Assembly (NCBI RefSeq): GCF_014284155.1
Contig: NZ_JACOFZ010000009.1
Span: 62,001-126,000 of the forward strand
Length of the DNA: 64,000 nucleotides
DNA from: Affinundibacterium nitidum
GTDB lineage: Bacteria > Pseudomonadota > Gammaproteobacteria > Burkholderiales > Burkholderiaceae_D
Reading direction: 5' to 3'
Under the pieces are notes generated by a model that was not told the DNA's origin, ran no database searches, and saw only the letters and a program-made list of their open reading frames with translations. The position numbers and the translations under genes were made by a program. This document shows positions 7,915 to 19,651 of the stretch, one piece after another; position 1 is the stretch's first letter, and each line of letters opens with the position of its first letter.

Positions 7915-8805
7915 ATGCAAGAGTTCAAACGATACATGCATCAGAATTTGATGCTTTGCATCATGCTCTGCATGATCTTCGCCTTTACCTCGCCTTGCGC
8001 TGTGGCCAAAGAGAATTCACTGATTCGTTTCCCTAGACTCGATGTCAAAGCAGATCCGAATGAAGCTTACGTATTGGACTTGCTTCAGTTGATCTTGCAA
8101 AACACTCCCAAACGGTATGAATATAGTCCCACAAAATCTCGCATGTTACAGGGACGTGCTATTTACGAAATGACACGCGAGCATGGTGACGTCGACATGA
8201 TTCTGACGATGACCACCGATGAACGTGAGAAGAAATTAATACCGATTCGCATTCCTGTCGACAAAGGATTAATCGGATGGCGTGTCGCCTTAATTTCGCC
8301 AAAAATCAAAGCTGACTTTAGTACCATACGTTCAATTGACGATTTACGTAAATTCACCGCTGGACAAGAACAAGATTGGCCCGACGTCGCCATCTTGAAA
8401 GCGAACAAATTACCGGTCACGACCTCGTCAAGTTTCGAACCATTATTTGGCATGTTGCAAGCAGGCCGTTTCGATTACTTCCCGCGTTCCATTTTCGAGG
8501 TATATGGCGAGTTATCTAACCATCAGGAATATGGCGTACATCTAGATCAAAATATCATCTTGCACTATCCAGCCGCCGTCTATTTTTTTGTCACGCCTCG
8601 ACGTCCACAACTGGCGGAAGATTTTCGCATCGGCTTTGAAAAAGTTCTGGCGAATGGAAGTTTCGAAAAACTATTCTTAAAACACAATCAAGCATCAATA
8701 GGGAAGACGAACATTAAGCAGAGAACCGTCATCAAGCTTAACAATCCTCATCTGAATATCAACTCCTTGCCATTACAGCGAAGCGAGTTATGGTTTCAGC
8801 CCTAG
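7915..8805 (+). CDS. Periplasmic solute-binding-like protein
   Basis: 296 residues from the ATG at 7915, chosen because GGGAGA lies eight bases upstream; a GTG at 7870 is open but lacks an RBS. A signal peptide (LMLCIMLCMIFAFTSPCAVA) precedes a type II periplasmic-binding-protein fold: the pattern of a hinge near ...VDMILTMTTDEREKKLIPI and a second lobe with FDYFPRSIFEVYGEL is typical of the amino acid-binding (SBP_bac_3-like) relatives often encoded without a transporter. There is no permease or ATPase nearby, so it may be an orphan binding or sensory protein rather than a transport component. The ligand is unknown. Confidence 0.65.
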   Translation: MQEFKRYMHQNLMLCIMLCMIFAFTSPCAVAKENSLIRFPRLDVKADPNEAYVLDLLQLILQNTPKRYEYSPTKSRMLQGRAIYEMTREHGDVDMILTMTTDEREKKLIPIRIPVDKGLIGWRVALISPKIKADFSTIRSIDDLRKFTAGQEQDWPDVAILKANKLPVTTSSSFEPLFGMLQAGRFDYFPRSIFEVYGELSNHQEYGVHLDQNIILHYPAAVYFFVTPRRPQLAEDFRIGFEKVLANGSFEKLFLKHNQASIGKTNIKQRTVIKLNNPHLNINSLPLQRSELWFQP

Positions 8806-8835
8806 GCGCAAGGATCTATCAACGATCAACAAGCA

Positions 8836-10137
8836 TTAGCCCTGGGTATCCTGATCGAGTTGTCGCAGATAGGCTAACTTCTCCGCGATCTTAATTTCTA
8901 GACCTCTAGCGACTGGTTGATACCAACGCTGGCCTTCTAGACCATCTGGCAAATACGTTTCTCCTGCTGCATATGCATTAGGTTCATCATGGGCATAGCG
9001 ATACAACTTGCCAAAGCCAAGTTCTTTCATTAACTTGGTTGGCGCATTACGAAGATGTTCCGGCACTACCCGAGATTTATCCTTGGCGACAAACGCTCGC
9101 GCTTCCTTATAGGCCATGTAGACCGCGTTCGATTTCGCCGCACAGGCCAAATACACCACCGCTTCTGCTAATGCTAATTCCCCCTCAGGCGAACCGAGGC
9201 GCTCATAAGTTTCAGCGGCATCAAGACTGATGCGTAACGCGCGTGGGTCGGCCAAACCTATATCTTCGCTGGCCATACGAATAATGCGACGTGCCAAGTA
9301 ACGTGGATCAGTGCCACCGTCTAGCATACGCACCAGCCAATATAAAGCGGCATCAGGGTTAGACCCACGCACCGATTTATGCATAGCGGAGATCTGGTCA
9401 TAAAATGCATCGCCGCCTTTATCGAAACGGCGCAAAGCATCGCCAAGACATTCGGCTAATAAAACAGGATCCACTTCACGTGTTTTTTTAACACCGGCAG
9501 CACGTGCAGTGATGTCGAGATTATTTAAGAGCTTGCGACCGTCACCATCCGCGCTAGCAATCAAGCTCGCTTTCGCCTCTATCGTAAATTGTAAACCGTC
9601 GAGTTCTCGGCTACATGCACGATCCACCATTTGTTCAAGATCGCTATCGGTCAAGGATTTCAGCACATACACTGCGGAACGTGAGAGCAACGCACTGTTC
9701 ACTTCAAATGATGGATTCTCAGTCGTGGCACCAATAAAGGTAAATAGGCCACTCTCAACATGCGGCAAGAATGCGTCTTGTTGACTCTTATTAAAACGAT
9801 GCACTTCATCAACGAACAAGATGGTTCTACGCTGTGAACTAGCGCGAATTAATTCCGCCTTTTCGACTGCATCGCGAATATCTTTTACGCCCGATAGCAC
9901 CGCAGATAAAGCAATAAATTCCGCTTGAAAAGCTTGTGCCATTAATCGTGCAAGTGTCGTCTTTCCAACCCCAGGCGGCCCCCATAACAGCATAGAGTGA
10001 GGCTCACCCGATTCAAAGGCAACACGCAACGGTTTGCCGGGCCCAAGCAAGTGCTGTTGACCAATGACATCGTCAATACTGGCAGGACGCATACGCTCAG
10101 CCAAAGGCTGATGCGAAGTTAAATTCAAACCAAACAT
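8836..10137 (-). CDS. rarA: Replication-associated recombination protein A (AAA+ ATPase)
   Basis: 433 residues, standard for RarA/MgsA. Walker A is LLWGPPGVGKTTLARLM, Walker B is ILFVDEVHRFNKSQQD, and the sensor 1 stretch reads FIGATTENPSFEVNSALLSR. The C-terminal RarA-specific oligomerisation part follows (SASEDIGLAD-like MASEDIGLADPRAL). The protein works at stalled replication forks with RecA and SSB. It is the last gene of ftsK-lolA-rarA: its ATG overlaps the lolA stop codon in the sequence TAATG, which indicates translational coupling. Confidence 0.95.
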   Translation of the reverse strand: MFGLNLTSHQPLAERMRPASIDDVIGQQHLLGPGKPLRVAFESGEPHSMLLWGPPGVGKTTLARLMAQAFQAEFIALSAVLSGVKDIRDAVEKAELIRASSQRRTILFVDEVHRFNKSQQDAFLPHVESGLFTFIGATTENPSFEVNSALLSRSAVYVLKSLTDSDLEQMVDRACSRELDGLQFTIEAKASLIASADGDGRKLLNNLDITARAAGVKKTREVDPVLLAECLGDALRRFDKGGDAFYDQISAMHKSVRGSNPDAALYWLVRMLDGGTDPRYLARRIIRMASEDIGLADPRALRISLDAAETYERLGSPEGELALAEAVVYLACAAKSNAVYMAYKEARAFVAKDKSRVVPEHLRNAPTKLMKELGFGKLYRYAHDEPNAYAAGETYLPDGLEGQRWYQPVARGLEIKIAEKLAYLRQLDQDTQG

Positions 10138-10793
10138 TATGGACGCAATACTTCAGCGCCTTGCGGCATGATGAACTTAAACTGATCGGCGGAAAAATTG
10201 GGATTGCGCTCGAAATTCTTTAAATTGATTAAGGAAATTTGGCCAAAAGTATCTCGCAACTCCATCCCCACTGGAAGACCATCTCTCATGCCGATGCTGA
10301 TGGATTCGAACTGCGTATCTTTCGATTTTGGAATGGCTTCTAACCATTCGATACCTTGTTTCAAACCAGCGTCTTTCAATACGAAGTTTTTTTCTAGATC
10401 GACGCTACCAAACAAGATAGCAGCTGGACTTGAACCGATCGCATTACCCAAGGCTTTGATCGTGACTTGATTCAAATCTTTGTCGTACATATACAGCTTG
10501 TCACCATCCGCTTGCAACACCTGTTCATAAGGTTTTTCATAGGTCCAAATGAAACGACCTGGACGAGAAAATTTAAACGTGCCCGCTGAAGTTTTACCTA
10601 ATTTCGCCGCTCCGTTCACCATTTTCACTTGTTGCTGCGAAAACTCGCCTTTCGCTGTCTTTGTATTCACCACGAATGATTTAAACTGCTCAATCGCAGA
10701 AGCATTTGCAAAATGACTGGTAAACAGAATGGCCGAAGCTAGAAGCGCTTTCACGGACCATGACGGAACAAATTTATTCATATGAGCATTCAT
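10137..10793 (-). CDS. lolA: Outer-membrane lipoprotein carrier protein LolA
   Basis: 218 residues with an N-terminal signal peptide (VKALLASAILFTSHFANASA). The mature part follows the LolA pattern: FSQQQVKMVNG, GTFKFSRPGRFIWTYEKPYEQVLQADGDKLYMYDKDLNQVTIK, and a C-terminal FIMPQGAEVL. LolA ferries lipoproteins through the periplasm from LolCDE to LolB. It sits 69 bases behind ftsK and overlaps rarA, an arrangement common in betaproteobacteria. A second in-frame ATG four codons in is equally possible as start; neither has a strong RBS. Confidence 0.93.
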   Translation of the reverse strand: MNAHMNKFVPSWSVKALLASAILFTSHFANASAIEQFKSFVVNTKTAKGEFSQQQVKMVNGAAKLGKTSAGTFKFSRPGRFIWTYEKPYEQVLQADGDKLYMYDKDLNQVTIKALGNAIGSSPAAILFGSVDLEKNFVLKDAGLKQGIEWLEAIPKSKDTQFESISIGMRDGLPVGMELRDTFGQISLINLKNFERNPNFSADQFKFIMPQGAEVLRP

Positions 10794-10862
10794 GTAATTT
10801 CAAGATTGAATGTGTCAAAAGACACACCGCTACTGCTAGTAACGCAGCAGACAATAAAGCGT

Positions 10863-13199
10863 CTACTCCGAGTTACCAGCTGGGACTAAGATTTCACGAT
10901 TTCCATTTGACTGCATGGTTGAGACGACCCCACTTGCTTCCATTTGCTCCAACAAACGTGCAGCGCGGTTGTAACCAATACGTAGATGCCTTTGCACCAA
11001 AGAAATCGAGGCACGACGATTTTTCAAGACGATAGCAACCGCTTGATCATACAAAGCATCTGCTTCACCACCACCTTCGGTCGCAGGCATACCATCAGCA
11101 CCTTCTTCAAGTACACCGCCTTCAAGAATACCTTCGATGTAGTTAGGTTCGCCCTGTTCTTTCAAGTATTTGACGACTCGATGTACTTCATCATCAGAAA
11201 CAAAAGCACCATGAACACGAACCGGCAAACCAGTACCTGGCGGCATGTATAGCATGTCACCCATCCCGAGCAAGGACTCAGCGCCCATTTGATCGAGAAT
11301 CGTACGTGAATCAATCTTGCTGCTGACTTGGAAAGCGATACGCGTCGGAATATTGGCCTTGATCAAACCGGTAATCACATCGACCGAAGGTCGTTGCGTC
11401 GCTAAAATCAAATGCAAACCGGCGGCTCGCGCTTTTTGTGCAATACGGGCAATGAGCTCTTCCACTTTTTTACCAACGACCATCATCAAATCCGCCAATT
11501 CGTCGATGATAATAACGATCGTCGGCAATTTTTCTAATGGTTCAGGTGCATCCGGCGTTAAGCTAAATGGATTCGGAATATGTTCTTCACGCTTCGCCGC
11601 TTCCGCAATTTTGGCGTTGTAGCCAGCTAAATTTCGAACGCCGAGTTTCGACATCAATTTATAACGTCGCTCCATCTCGTTGACCGCCCAATTCAACGCA
11701 TGCCCCGCCTGACGCATGTCCGTCACCACTGGCGCCAACAAATGCGGAATGCCCTCGTAGACCGACATTTCCAACATCTTAGGGTCGATCAAAATCATGC
11801 GAACATCGTTCGGGTCTGATTTATACAGCAAGGATAAGATAGTCGCGTTAATGCCGACCGACTTACCCGAGCCGGTAGTACCCGCTACCAACAGATGCGG
11901 CATCTTGGCTAAATCAGCGACGACTGCGTGTCCAGCAATGTCTTTACCCAAGGCCACTGACAAATTCGAATGACTATCGTTGTAGACTTTGGAACTTAAG
12001 ATCTCTGTCAAACGGACGATCTGACGTTTAGGGTTGGGCAATTCTAAGCCCATATAATTCTTACCAGGAATGGTCTCAACCACGCGTATCGAAGTCAACG
12101 CAAATGAACGAGCGAGGTCACGCGCGAGGCCCACAATTTGGCTACCCTTGACTCCAGTCGCTGGTTCAATCTCATAGCGCGTGATGACGGGGCCAGGATA
12201 AGCCGCTATCACTTTCACTTCAACGCCAAAATCCGACAGCTTTTTCTCAATCAAACGGCTAGTGAACTCTAAGGTTTCTATACTTACCGTTTCTTGGCTA
12301 ACAGGAGCATCGTCGAGCAAAGAAAGGGGCGGCAAATTCGTTTCTGGAATATCGTCAAATAGCGAAGTTTGACGCTCTTTCTCAATGCGCTCTGATTTTT
12401 GTACCGCAACCACTTGCGGCTCAATGCGGATCGGCGGTGCTTCAACGATTTTCGCGCGCTCCTGCACCACGGTAGATTCACGTTTGACAGCCGCAGTTTC
12501 ACCTAAACGTCGATCTTCCCTATCGGTATATTTTTTGCGGATGAATTCAAAACTGGTCTCAAGCACCGTACCTGTATTTTCAGCAATCTGCCACCAAGAA
12601 AGATGAAAATACAAACTGACACCGACAGCAATCAGAAGCAGCAACAATAAGGTCGCTCCTGTAAATCCAAATGCAGCAAAACTTAGGTTGCCTATCAACT
12701 CTCCCAACACACCACCATGTGCGCCGGGTAAAGATACATTCATGTTGTACAAACGGAGTGATTCCAAGCCCATAAAACCGAACAAAATCAAACCAAAACC
12801 GATCAGCTTTATCATTTTTTCCAAATGATGAACGGGCTCATCATCTGCTTGGCCTATTTTGCTTTTTGCAACTCGTCGGTAATCATTCCAAACAAATCGA
12901 AACAAGGCCACACAGAACCACCAAGCAGAGAATCCGAAAATAAAGAAAGATAAGTCGGCGATATAGGCACCGAAACGACCACCAATATTGTGAAATTTTG
13001 CGACTTCAATCGCGCGCGACCATCCCGGGTCTAATTTCGAAAAACTTGCAAAAATCAGAATCAGGTAAAGGCAGCAAACAGCGAAAAACAACCACCGAGC
13101 TTCGCTCAGCAGCAGAACTAATCTGTTTGGCAATTGCACCGCAGGCGTGGCAGCACGACTGCGCTTATAAACTTCATTGGAATTTGTCATAGTCTTCAA
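10863..13199 (-). CDS. ftsK: DNA translocase FtsK
   Basis: 778 residues. Four membrane segments lie in the first ~215 residues, followed by a short charged linker, then the alpha/beta motor with Walker A ([16 protein letters not shown]) and Walker B ([15 protein letters not shown]), and the C-terminal winged-helix gamma domain ([20 protein letters not shown]...[13 protein letters not shown]) that reads KOPS sites. It couples septation to chromosome-dimer resolution. The linker is much shorter than in E. coli (1329 residues), as is usual outside enterics. First gene of the leftward ftsK-lolA-rarA unit. Confidence 0.96.
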   Translation of the reverse strand: MKTMTNSNEVYKRSRAATPAVQLPNRLVLLLSEARWLFFAVCCLYLILIFASFSKLDPGWSRAIEVAKFHNIGGRFGAYIADLSFFIFGFSAWWFCVALFRFVWNDYRRVAKSKIGQADDEPVHHLEKMIKLIGFGLILFGFMGLESLRLYNMNVSLPGAHGGVLGELIGNLSFAAFGFTGATLLLLLLIAVGVSLYFHLSWWQIAENTGTVLETSFEFIRKKYTDREDRRLGETAAVKRESTVVQERAKIVEAPPIRIEPQVVAVQKSERIEKERQTSLFDDIPETNLPPLSLLDDAPVSQETVSIETLEFTSRLIEKKLSDFGVEVKVIAAYPGPVITRYEIEPATGVKGSQIVGLARDLARSFALTSIRVVETIPGKNYMGLELPNPKRQIVRLTEILSSKVYNDSHSNLSVALGKDIAGHAVVADLAKMPHLLVAGTTGSGKSVGINATILSLLYKSDPNDVRMILIDPKMLEMSVYEGIPHLLAPVVTDMRQAGHALNWAVNEMERRYKLMSKLGVRNLAGYNAKIAEAAKREEHIPNPFSLTPDAPEPLEKLPTIVIIIDELADLMMVVGKKVEELIARIAQKARAAGLHLILATQRPSVDVITGLIKANIPTRIAFQVSSKIDSRTILDQMGAESLLGMGDMLYMPPGTGLPVRVHGAFVSDDEVHRVVKYLKEQGEPNYIEGILEGGVLEEGADGMPATEGGGEADALYDQAVAIVLKNRRASISLVQRHLRIGYNRAARLLEQMEASGVVSTMQSNGNREILVPAGNSE

Positions 13200-13623
13200 G
13201 CATTACAGTTACCATGATTGTAGGGCAAAAGCCCTACTCAGCGCTATGAAATCAGGCTTTTCGTCTAATTTGAACTGTCATATCGGAAAAGCATACGGCA
13301 ATTACCGAGAAATTAAATTTATTGCCGACATATAGACATTCAAAGCGGGACTAAACATCTTCTACAACATTTCTGCAACACAGCATAAAAAAACTTTGTA
13401 TTTCTCGGAAGCTCGATTTATATTGCATGTAAATCGGTTTACATAAAACACAAAGATGTAAATATTTGAACATTTGCAATATTGCTTTAACGCATGTTCA
13501 GTCAATACACAAACAAAGACCGATCTAGCTAACGCAAGCCCAACCTAAGACTACCAAGAAAGATCCGAACGAGATCGGTCTAGGAAAGAAGTTTGCGCAA
13601 CTAAACACTTGGAGGTTTGTAAA
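13200..13623. other. Divergent intergenic region, ftsK / cyanophycinase
   Basis: 424 bases of AT-rich sequence that must carry the promoters for ftsK and for the cyanophycinase gene. It contains one clear palindrome (13427-13444, listed separately) and no credible ORF. Confidence 0.6.
13427..13444. promoter_or_regulatory. LacI-type palindrome upstream of the cyanophycinase gene
   Basis: ATGTAAATCGGTTTACAT is an 18-bp palindrome with a single mismatched pair and a central CG, the usual shape of LacI-family operators. It lies about 180 bases before the start codon. No LacI-type regulator gene is in the window. Confidence 0.5.
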
Positions 13624-15411
13624 TTGAATACACGTACTCTTATGAAGGGTGTCATCACTCTTTTCGCATCGCTTTGTTTTCAAACGAGTTTTGCCGCTTG
13701 CCTGACAAGCGAAAGCGAATCAAACAACACCGATACCACAGCCAACAAAGGACTATGCTCTGGAACGGCGGTCACTGGCAGCATTAGCTCAAGTACCGAT
13801 TACGACTGGTATCGCATCGATTTAGTCGCAGGAGGCACAATCAGTATCAACTTAGCCCATGCAAGTGGCATTGATCTCGATTGGTATTTATACCCAGCAA
13901 CAGGAAGCTATGTCACCTACAAATCGACAAGTAGCAACCCCGAAACAGGCAACTATATAGCGCCAGCCGCGGGAACCTACTACATCAGAGTAAAAAGTTA
14001 TTCTGGATCAGGCGCGTATACCTTGACTGTTACCTACCCCGACGGAGGTACTGGCGGCAACACAGGAGGCGGCGATCCGACTACCCCACCAACCACTTCA
14101 GCAGTCACGGGAAAAGTCTGGTTAAATGGTGGCGCAATTTCGCAAACTAACACCGCGATTTTTGTGAGCGGTTTGCGTCAAGCAACTGGCAAAAATACGA
14201 CTACACCCAATATCAATAGCACGACCAATTGCAGCACTGATTGGAACACCACACCATGCCCACGCGTGGCAATTATTACTGCAGCCGCTGTTAATCAGGC
14301 AGATGGTGTAGATAAATTCACCAACGACACTGCAACGGGAACTTGGTCTTACTACAATCTGTTCCAACGCCATGGTTTCTCACCAAAACACATTCTCAGC
14401 CATCACGATACATATGCCTCCAACTCAGGCAACACGAGCACCCAAGGACAAGCCAATATCGCAATTATCAATCAAGCTGATTTGGTCTATGTGATTGGCG
14501 GAGATCAGTCCCGCTTAGCAAGAACCTTTTTGAAGGATGACGGCAGCGACTCCCCTTTGATGGCAGCGATTCGTAGTCGTTACAATGCGGGCTCTTTGAT
14601 TTATGCAGGTGATTCTGCAGGTACTGCAATTGCGCCAAGCACCTCCTACGGTGAAGGTATCAGCATTGGCTATTTGAATCAAAATACTCTGCGTTCAATT
14701 ACACCTGCGAATTGCCCTTATACTGCACCTGCATCCGATGGCACGCCAGCACCAAGCTGCTTAACTCATCCAAGTAATGTTGACTACGGAACCAAAATCA
14801 AAGGTTTCGGTTTCATTCCAAATGCCAACGTTGACACTCACTTTGATAATCGGGCGAGTCGTTCTGGGCGCTTGGGTCGTATGATTGCAGCTCTGAAAAA
14901 CATTGGCCCGACAGTCAGCTACGGCGTCGATCAAAATACAGCACTGTATGTGAATGGTGATGTAGCAACGGTTTATGGTGCGGGTGGTGTCTTCGTTGCC
15001 GAAGCAACCAGCAGCAATTTTGGTACAGGAACAAAATTTAGCGCGACTGCAGTTCGCCTGTCCTATCTCACCGCGGGTGACAGCTTCAAGTTCAGCGATC
15101 GTACGATCACTACGAGCAAAACCTATTTGATTGGCTCGACAAGTGCTCCTTACCAGTTTAGTACAACAGCCAATTCCAGCGACATCTTCGCGGTCGATGC
15201 AAATGGCCTAGGCAGTACAACGGCGACCTTCAGACACATGGCTGATCAAACTCCAACTTCCAGTACTGGCACTGCACCTTCAGACAGCTACAATCCAAGC
15301 TCGTTCACCCTCACCTTCAAACGTGATGGGCAAACACAATCCTACAAAAATGCGAGTGGAACCTATAGCGGCCCTTACACCATTAAAAAGGCTCTGATCG
15401 ACATTAACTGA
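13624..15411 (+). CDS. Extracellular cyanophycinase (peptidase S51) with PPC domain
   Basis: 595 residues. A signal peptide (MKGVITLFASLCFQTSFA) is followed by a pre-peptidase C-terminal (PPC) beta domain at about 25-138 (STDYDWYRIDL, GTYYIRVKSYSGSGAYTLTV), a Gly/Thr/Pro linker, and a cyanophycinase domain. The latter shows GGDQSRL (292-298), the nucleophile Ser331 in GDSAG, and DTHFDNRASRSGRLGRM. Such enzymes cut cyanophycin (poly-Asp with Arg side chains) to beta-Asp-Arg; secreted forms let heterotrophs use it. The start is TTG: GGAGG at 13611-13615 is ideally placed for TTG 13624 and too far from ATG 13642. No cyanophycin synthetase is present, so the substrate is probably external. Confidence 0.88.
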   Translation: MNTRTLMKGVITLFASLCFQTSFAACLTSESESNNTDTTANKGLCSGTAVTGSISSSTDYDWYRIDLVAGGTISINLAHASGIDLDWYLYPATGSYVTYKSTSSNPETGNYIAPAAGTYYIRVKSYSGSGAYTLTVTYPDGGTGGNTGGGDPTTPPTTSAVTGKVWLNGGAISQTNTAIFVSGLRQATGKNTTTPNINSTTNCSTDWNTTPCPRVAIITAAAVNQADGVDKFTNDTATGTWSYYNLFQRHGFSPKHILSHHDTYASNSGNTSTQGQANIAIINQADLVYVIGGDQSRLARTFLKDDGSDSPLMAAIRSRYNAGSLIYAGDSAGTAIAPSTSYGEGISIGYLNQNTLRSITPANCPYTAPASDGTPAPSCLTHPSNVDYGTKIKGFGFIPNANVDTHFDNRASRSGRLGRMIAALKNIGPTVSYGVDQNTALYVNGDVATVYGAGGVFVAEATSSNFGTGTKFSATAVRLSYLTAGDSFKFSDRTITTSKTYLIGSTSAPYQFSTTANSSDIFAVDANGLGSTTATFRHMADQTPTSSTGTAPSDSYNPSSFTLTFKRDGQTQSYKNASGTYSGPYTIKKALIDIN

Positions 15412-15475
15412 GTCAAATTGTTAGCCGCGATTGGGAGGTCATTGCCACCGAAGTGGCGACTACAAAGCTCACAAC

Positions 15476-15503
15476 AAAAAGCGACCTTCTGGTCGCTTTT
15501 TTG
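15476..15503 (+). terminator. Rho-independent terminator
   Basis: AAAAGCGACC and GGTCGCTTTT form a 10-bp stem around TTCT, followed by more T. It ends the cyanophycinase transcript before the amylase gene. Confidence 0.9.
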
Positions 15504-15528
15504 TCTAATAAAATGTAGTTTTATTACA

Positions 15529-15542
15529 TCAAAGCGCTTTGA
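15529..15542. promoter_or_regulatory. Perfect LacI-type operator palindrome upstream of the amylase gene
   Basis: TCAAAGCGCTTTGA is a perfect 14-bp palindrome with central CG, a typical LacI-family operator as found before carbohydrate-use genes. It lies 90 bases before the amylase ATG. The regulator itself is not in the window. Confidence 0.6.
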
Positions 15543-15631
15543 ATTGACGTAAACAGATTATTATTAAGAAAATTTGCAACAAAAATCATGATTAGGCATT
15601 TTCTTTGTAACTAAAATACAGGTCAGCTCGT

Positions 15632-17323
15632 ATGAAAAAGCGCACGTCCACCATTCTCCGTCCCACCCTACTCAGTCTCAGTTTGTGTTTGTTTTTGAAC
15701 GCCTGCGGAGGCGGCGGGGGCAGTTCTCCTCCTGTCGCTATTACGCCAAATCCTAACCCAGGCACAGGTACCACCACGCCAACTCCAGAAACACCAAGCG
15801 CAAATCTCCCTGCGGTCGACATCAGTGCTATTAGCAAGCAAGATCCTGGCAGCACATTGAGTGCCGATTGGAGCAAAGGCGTGTTCATGGAAATTTATGT
15901 ACGCGGCTACAAAGACAGTAATGGCGATGGTATTGGTGATTTGCGCGGCGTTATTCAAAGCCTTGATTACCTCAAAGATCTCGGCATTACTGGCATATGG
16001 TTGATGCCGGTGACCAAAAGCGAAGATAAGGACCATGGCTATGCCGTCAAAGATTATCGCGACATTGAAAGTGATTATGGCAATTTGGCTGACCTCGACG
16101 AACTGTTAAAGCAAGCCCATGCACGTGGCATTGGTGTCATTCTCGACTACGTGATGAATCACAGTGCCAACACTCATCCCATGTTTGTTAACTCCGCAGA
16201 TACTACGACCAATACCTATCGCTCTTGGTATGTGTGGAAGGATACGGCACCCACAGGATGGAATATTTTCGGCGCGAACCCTTGGTACAACACCAAGAAT
16301 GGCGCTTACTTCGCAGCCTTCTATTCCGGCATGCCCGACTTCAATTTAAGCAATCAAACAGTCGTTGATTTTCACCAAAACAATCTGCGTTTCTGGCTCA
16401 ATCGAGGTGTTGATGGCTTTCGTTTTGACGCTGTTGGCAACCTGATCGAAAATAACGCTGGCGCGTGGGAAAGCCAACCCGAAAGTGTCAGTCTGATGGG
16501 TAAAGTGCAGCAGAATATAATGCAATACGACAAACGCTTCATCGTATGTGAAGCACCGGGCAATCCTTTACTGTACGCAGCAAGTAACTCTTGCGGCAAT
16601 GCTTTCGCCTTCAAACATAACTATGACATCGTCAATGCCGCCAAAGGACAAAGCAGCGCGATCCAAGCGGTCGCAAACTATTTCCCAAATGCGCCACTAT
16701 CGATCGCAACCATGGTATCTAACCATGATGAATTCGCTGGCGCTCGCTTATGGGATCAAGTCGGCGGAGACTTGAGTCAATACCGTCTTGCAGCTGCGAC
16801 CTACTTACTACAACCTGGAACGCCATTTATCTACTACGGTGAAGAGATCGGACTAGCGGGCGCTGCTAACCTCAGCGGTGACGCCAAATTGCGTACACCG
16901 ATGAGTTGGACTGCTAGTACCAGCAATGCAGGATTTACCACCGGCACACCGTTTCGCGCACTCTCAGGTAACGTAGCAAGCCAAAACGTCGCCAGCCAGG
17001 CAGGCAATCCTGATTCCTTATTGAACTTTTACAAGAGCTTGATCAGTCTACGTAAACAACGTCCATCATTAAGCCAAGGGAATTACCAAAACCCGAGCAC
17101 CAGTAGTAATGTGATGAGTTTCGAGCGTCAATTAGGAAGTGAGCGCAGCATTGTAGTCATCAATTACAACAATAGTAGCAGCTCAACGATTATCCGCGGG
17201 CTTCCTGCAAACGCAACACTGACACCACTTTTCCCTGCAGGTACCAGCATCACTGCGGATAACAATGGCATCGCCACGATTAATCTCGGCGCTCGCGGTA
17301 TCTTTGTGGCCGACATCAAATAA
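15632..17323 (+). CDS. Lipoprotein alpha-amylase family glycosidase (GH13)
   Basis: 563 residues. The N-terminus is a lipoprotein signal with lipobox LNAC (Cys25), followed by a Gly5 run and a Pro/Thr-rich linker to about residue 60, so the enzyme is displayed on the cell envelope. The four GH13 motifs are complete: region I LDYVMNH (172-177), region II GFRFDAV with nucleophile Asp266, region III FIVCEAP with acid/base Glu307, and region IV SNHD with Asp366. The protein should cut alpha-1,4-glucans such as starch, glycogen or maltodextrin; the exact specificity is not readable. It is monocistronic between two inverted structures and has a LacI-type operator upstream. Confidence 0.92.
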   Translation: MKKRTSTILRPTLLSLSLCLFLNACGGGGGSSPPVAITPNPNPGTGTTTPTPETPSANLPAVDISAISKQDPGSTLSADWSKGVFMEIYVRGYKDSNGDGIGDLRGVIQSLDYLKDLGITGIWLMPVTKSEDKDHGYAVKDYRDIESDYGNLADLDELLKQAHARGIGVILDYVMNHSANTHPMFVNSADTTTNTYRSWYVWKDTAPTGWNIFGANPWYNTKNGAYFAAFYSGMPDFNLSNQTVVDFHQNNLRFWLNRGVDGFRFDAVGNLIENNAGAWESQPESVSLMGKVQQNIMQYDKRFIVCEAPGNPLLYAASNSCGNAFAFKHNYDIVNAAKGQSSAIQAVANYFPNAPLSIATMVSNHDEFAGARLWDQVGGDLSQYRLAAATYLLQPGTPFIYYGEEIGLAGAANLSGDAKLRTPMSWTASTSNAGFTTGTPFRALSGNVASQNVASQAGNPDSLLNFYKSLISLRKQRPSLSQGNYQNPSTSSNVMSFERQLGSERSIVVINYNNSSSSTIIRGLPANATLTPLFPAGTSITADNNGIATINLGARGIFVADIK

Positions 17324-17363
17324 GATTGCATTATCAAAATAAGTAGATTGATACACATTCAAA

Positions 17364-17403
17364 AATTGACTACGTCTAGCTAATTCGCCAAGCGTAGTCA
17401 ATT
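17364..17403. repeat. Inverted repeat downstream of the amylase gene
   Basis: AATTGACTACG and CGTAGTCAATT are perfect 11-base arms separated by 18 bases. There is no T-run, so it is a poor intrinsic terminator; it may be a transcript-stabilising stem-loop or a protein site. Confidence 0.55.
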
Positions 17404-17504
17404 GCATTCCCACCATTTCGTTGGTTCCTTGAGCTGAATAAAGTCAAGTCAACGCAAATCTGGGATAATCCCCTCTTTGATTATTTCATCGCTTGATTTA
17501 TTGA

Positions 17505-18545
<1,041 letters not shown>

Positions 18546-18643
18546 GCAAAACAATTGCCTTATGAAGTCTTGTGTGCAAAAGAAAACTGCGCACAGGACT
18601 CACATCACTTCTCTCCCTAACCAGCAAATATCATGGCAAATCG

Positions 18644-19635
<992 letters not shown>

Positions 19636-19651
19636 TTATTTTAAATAATAC

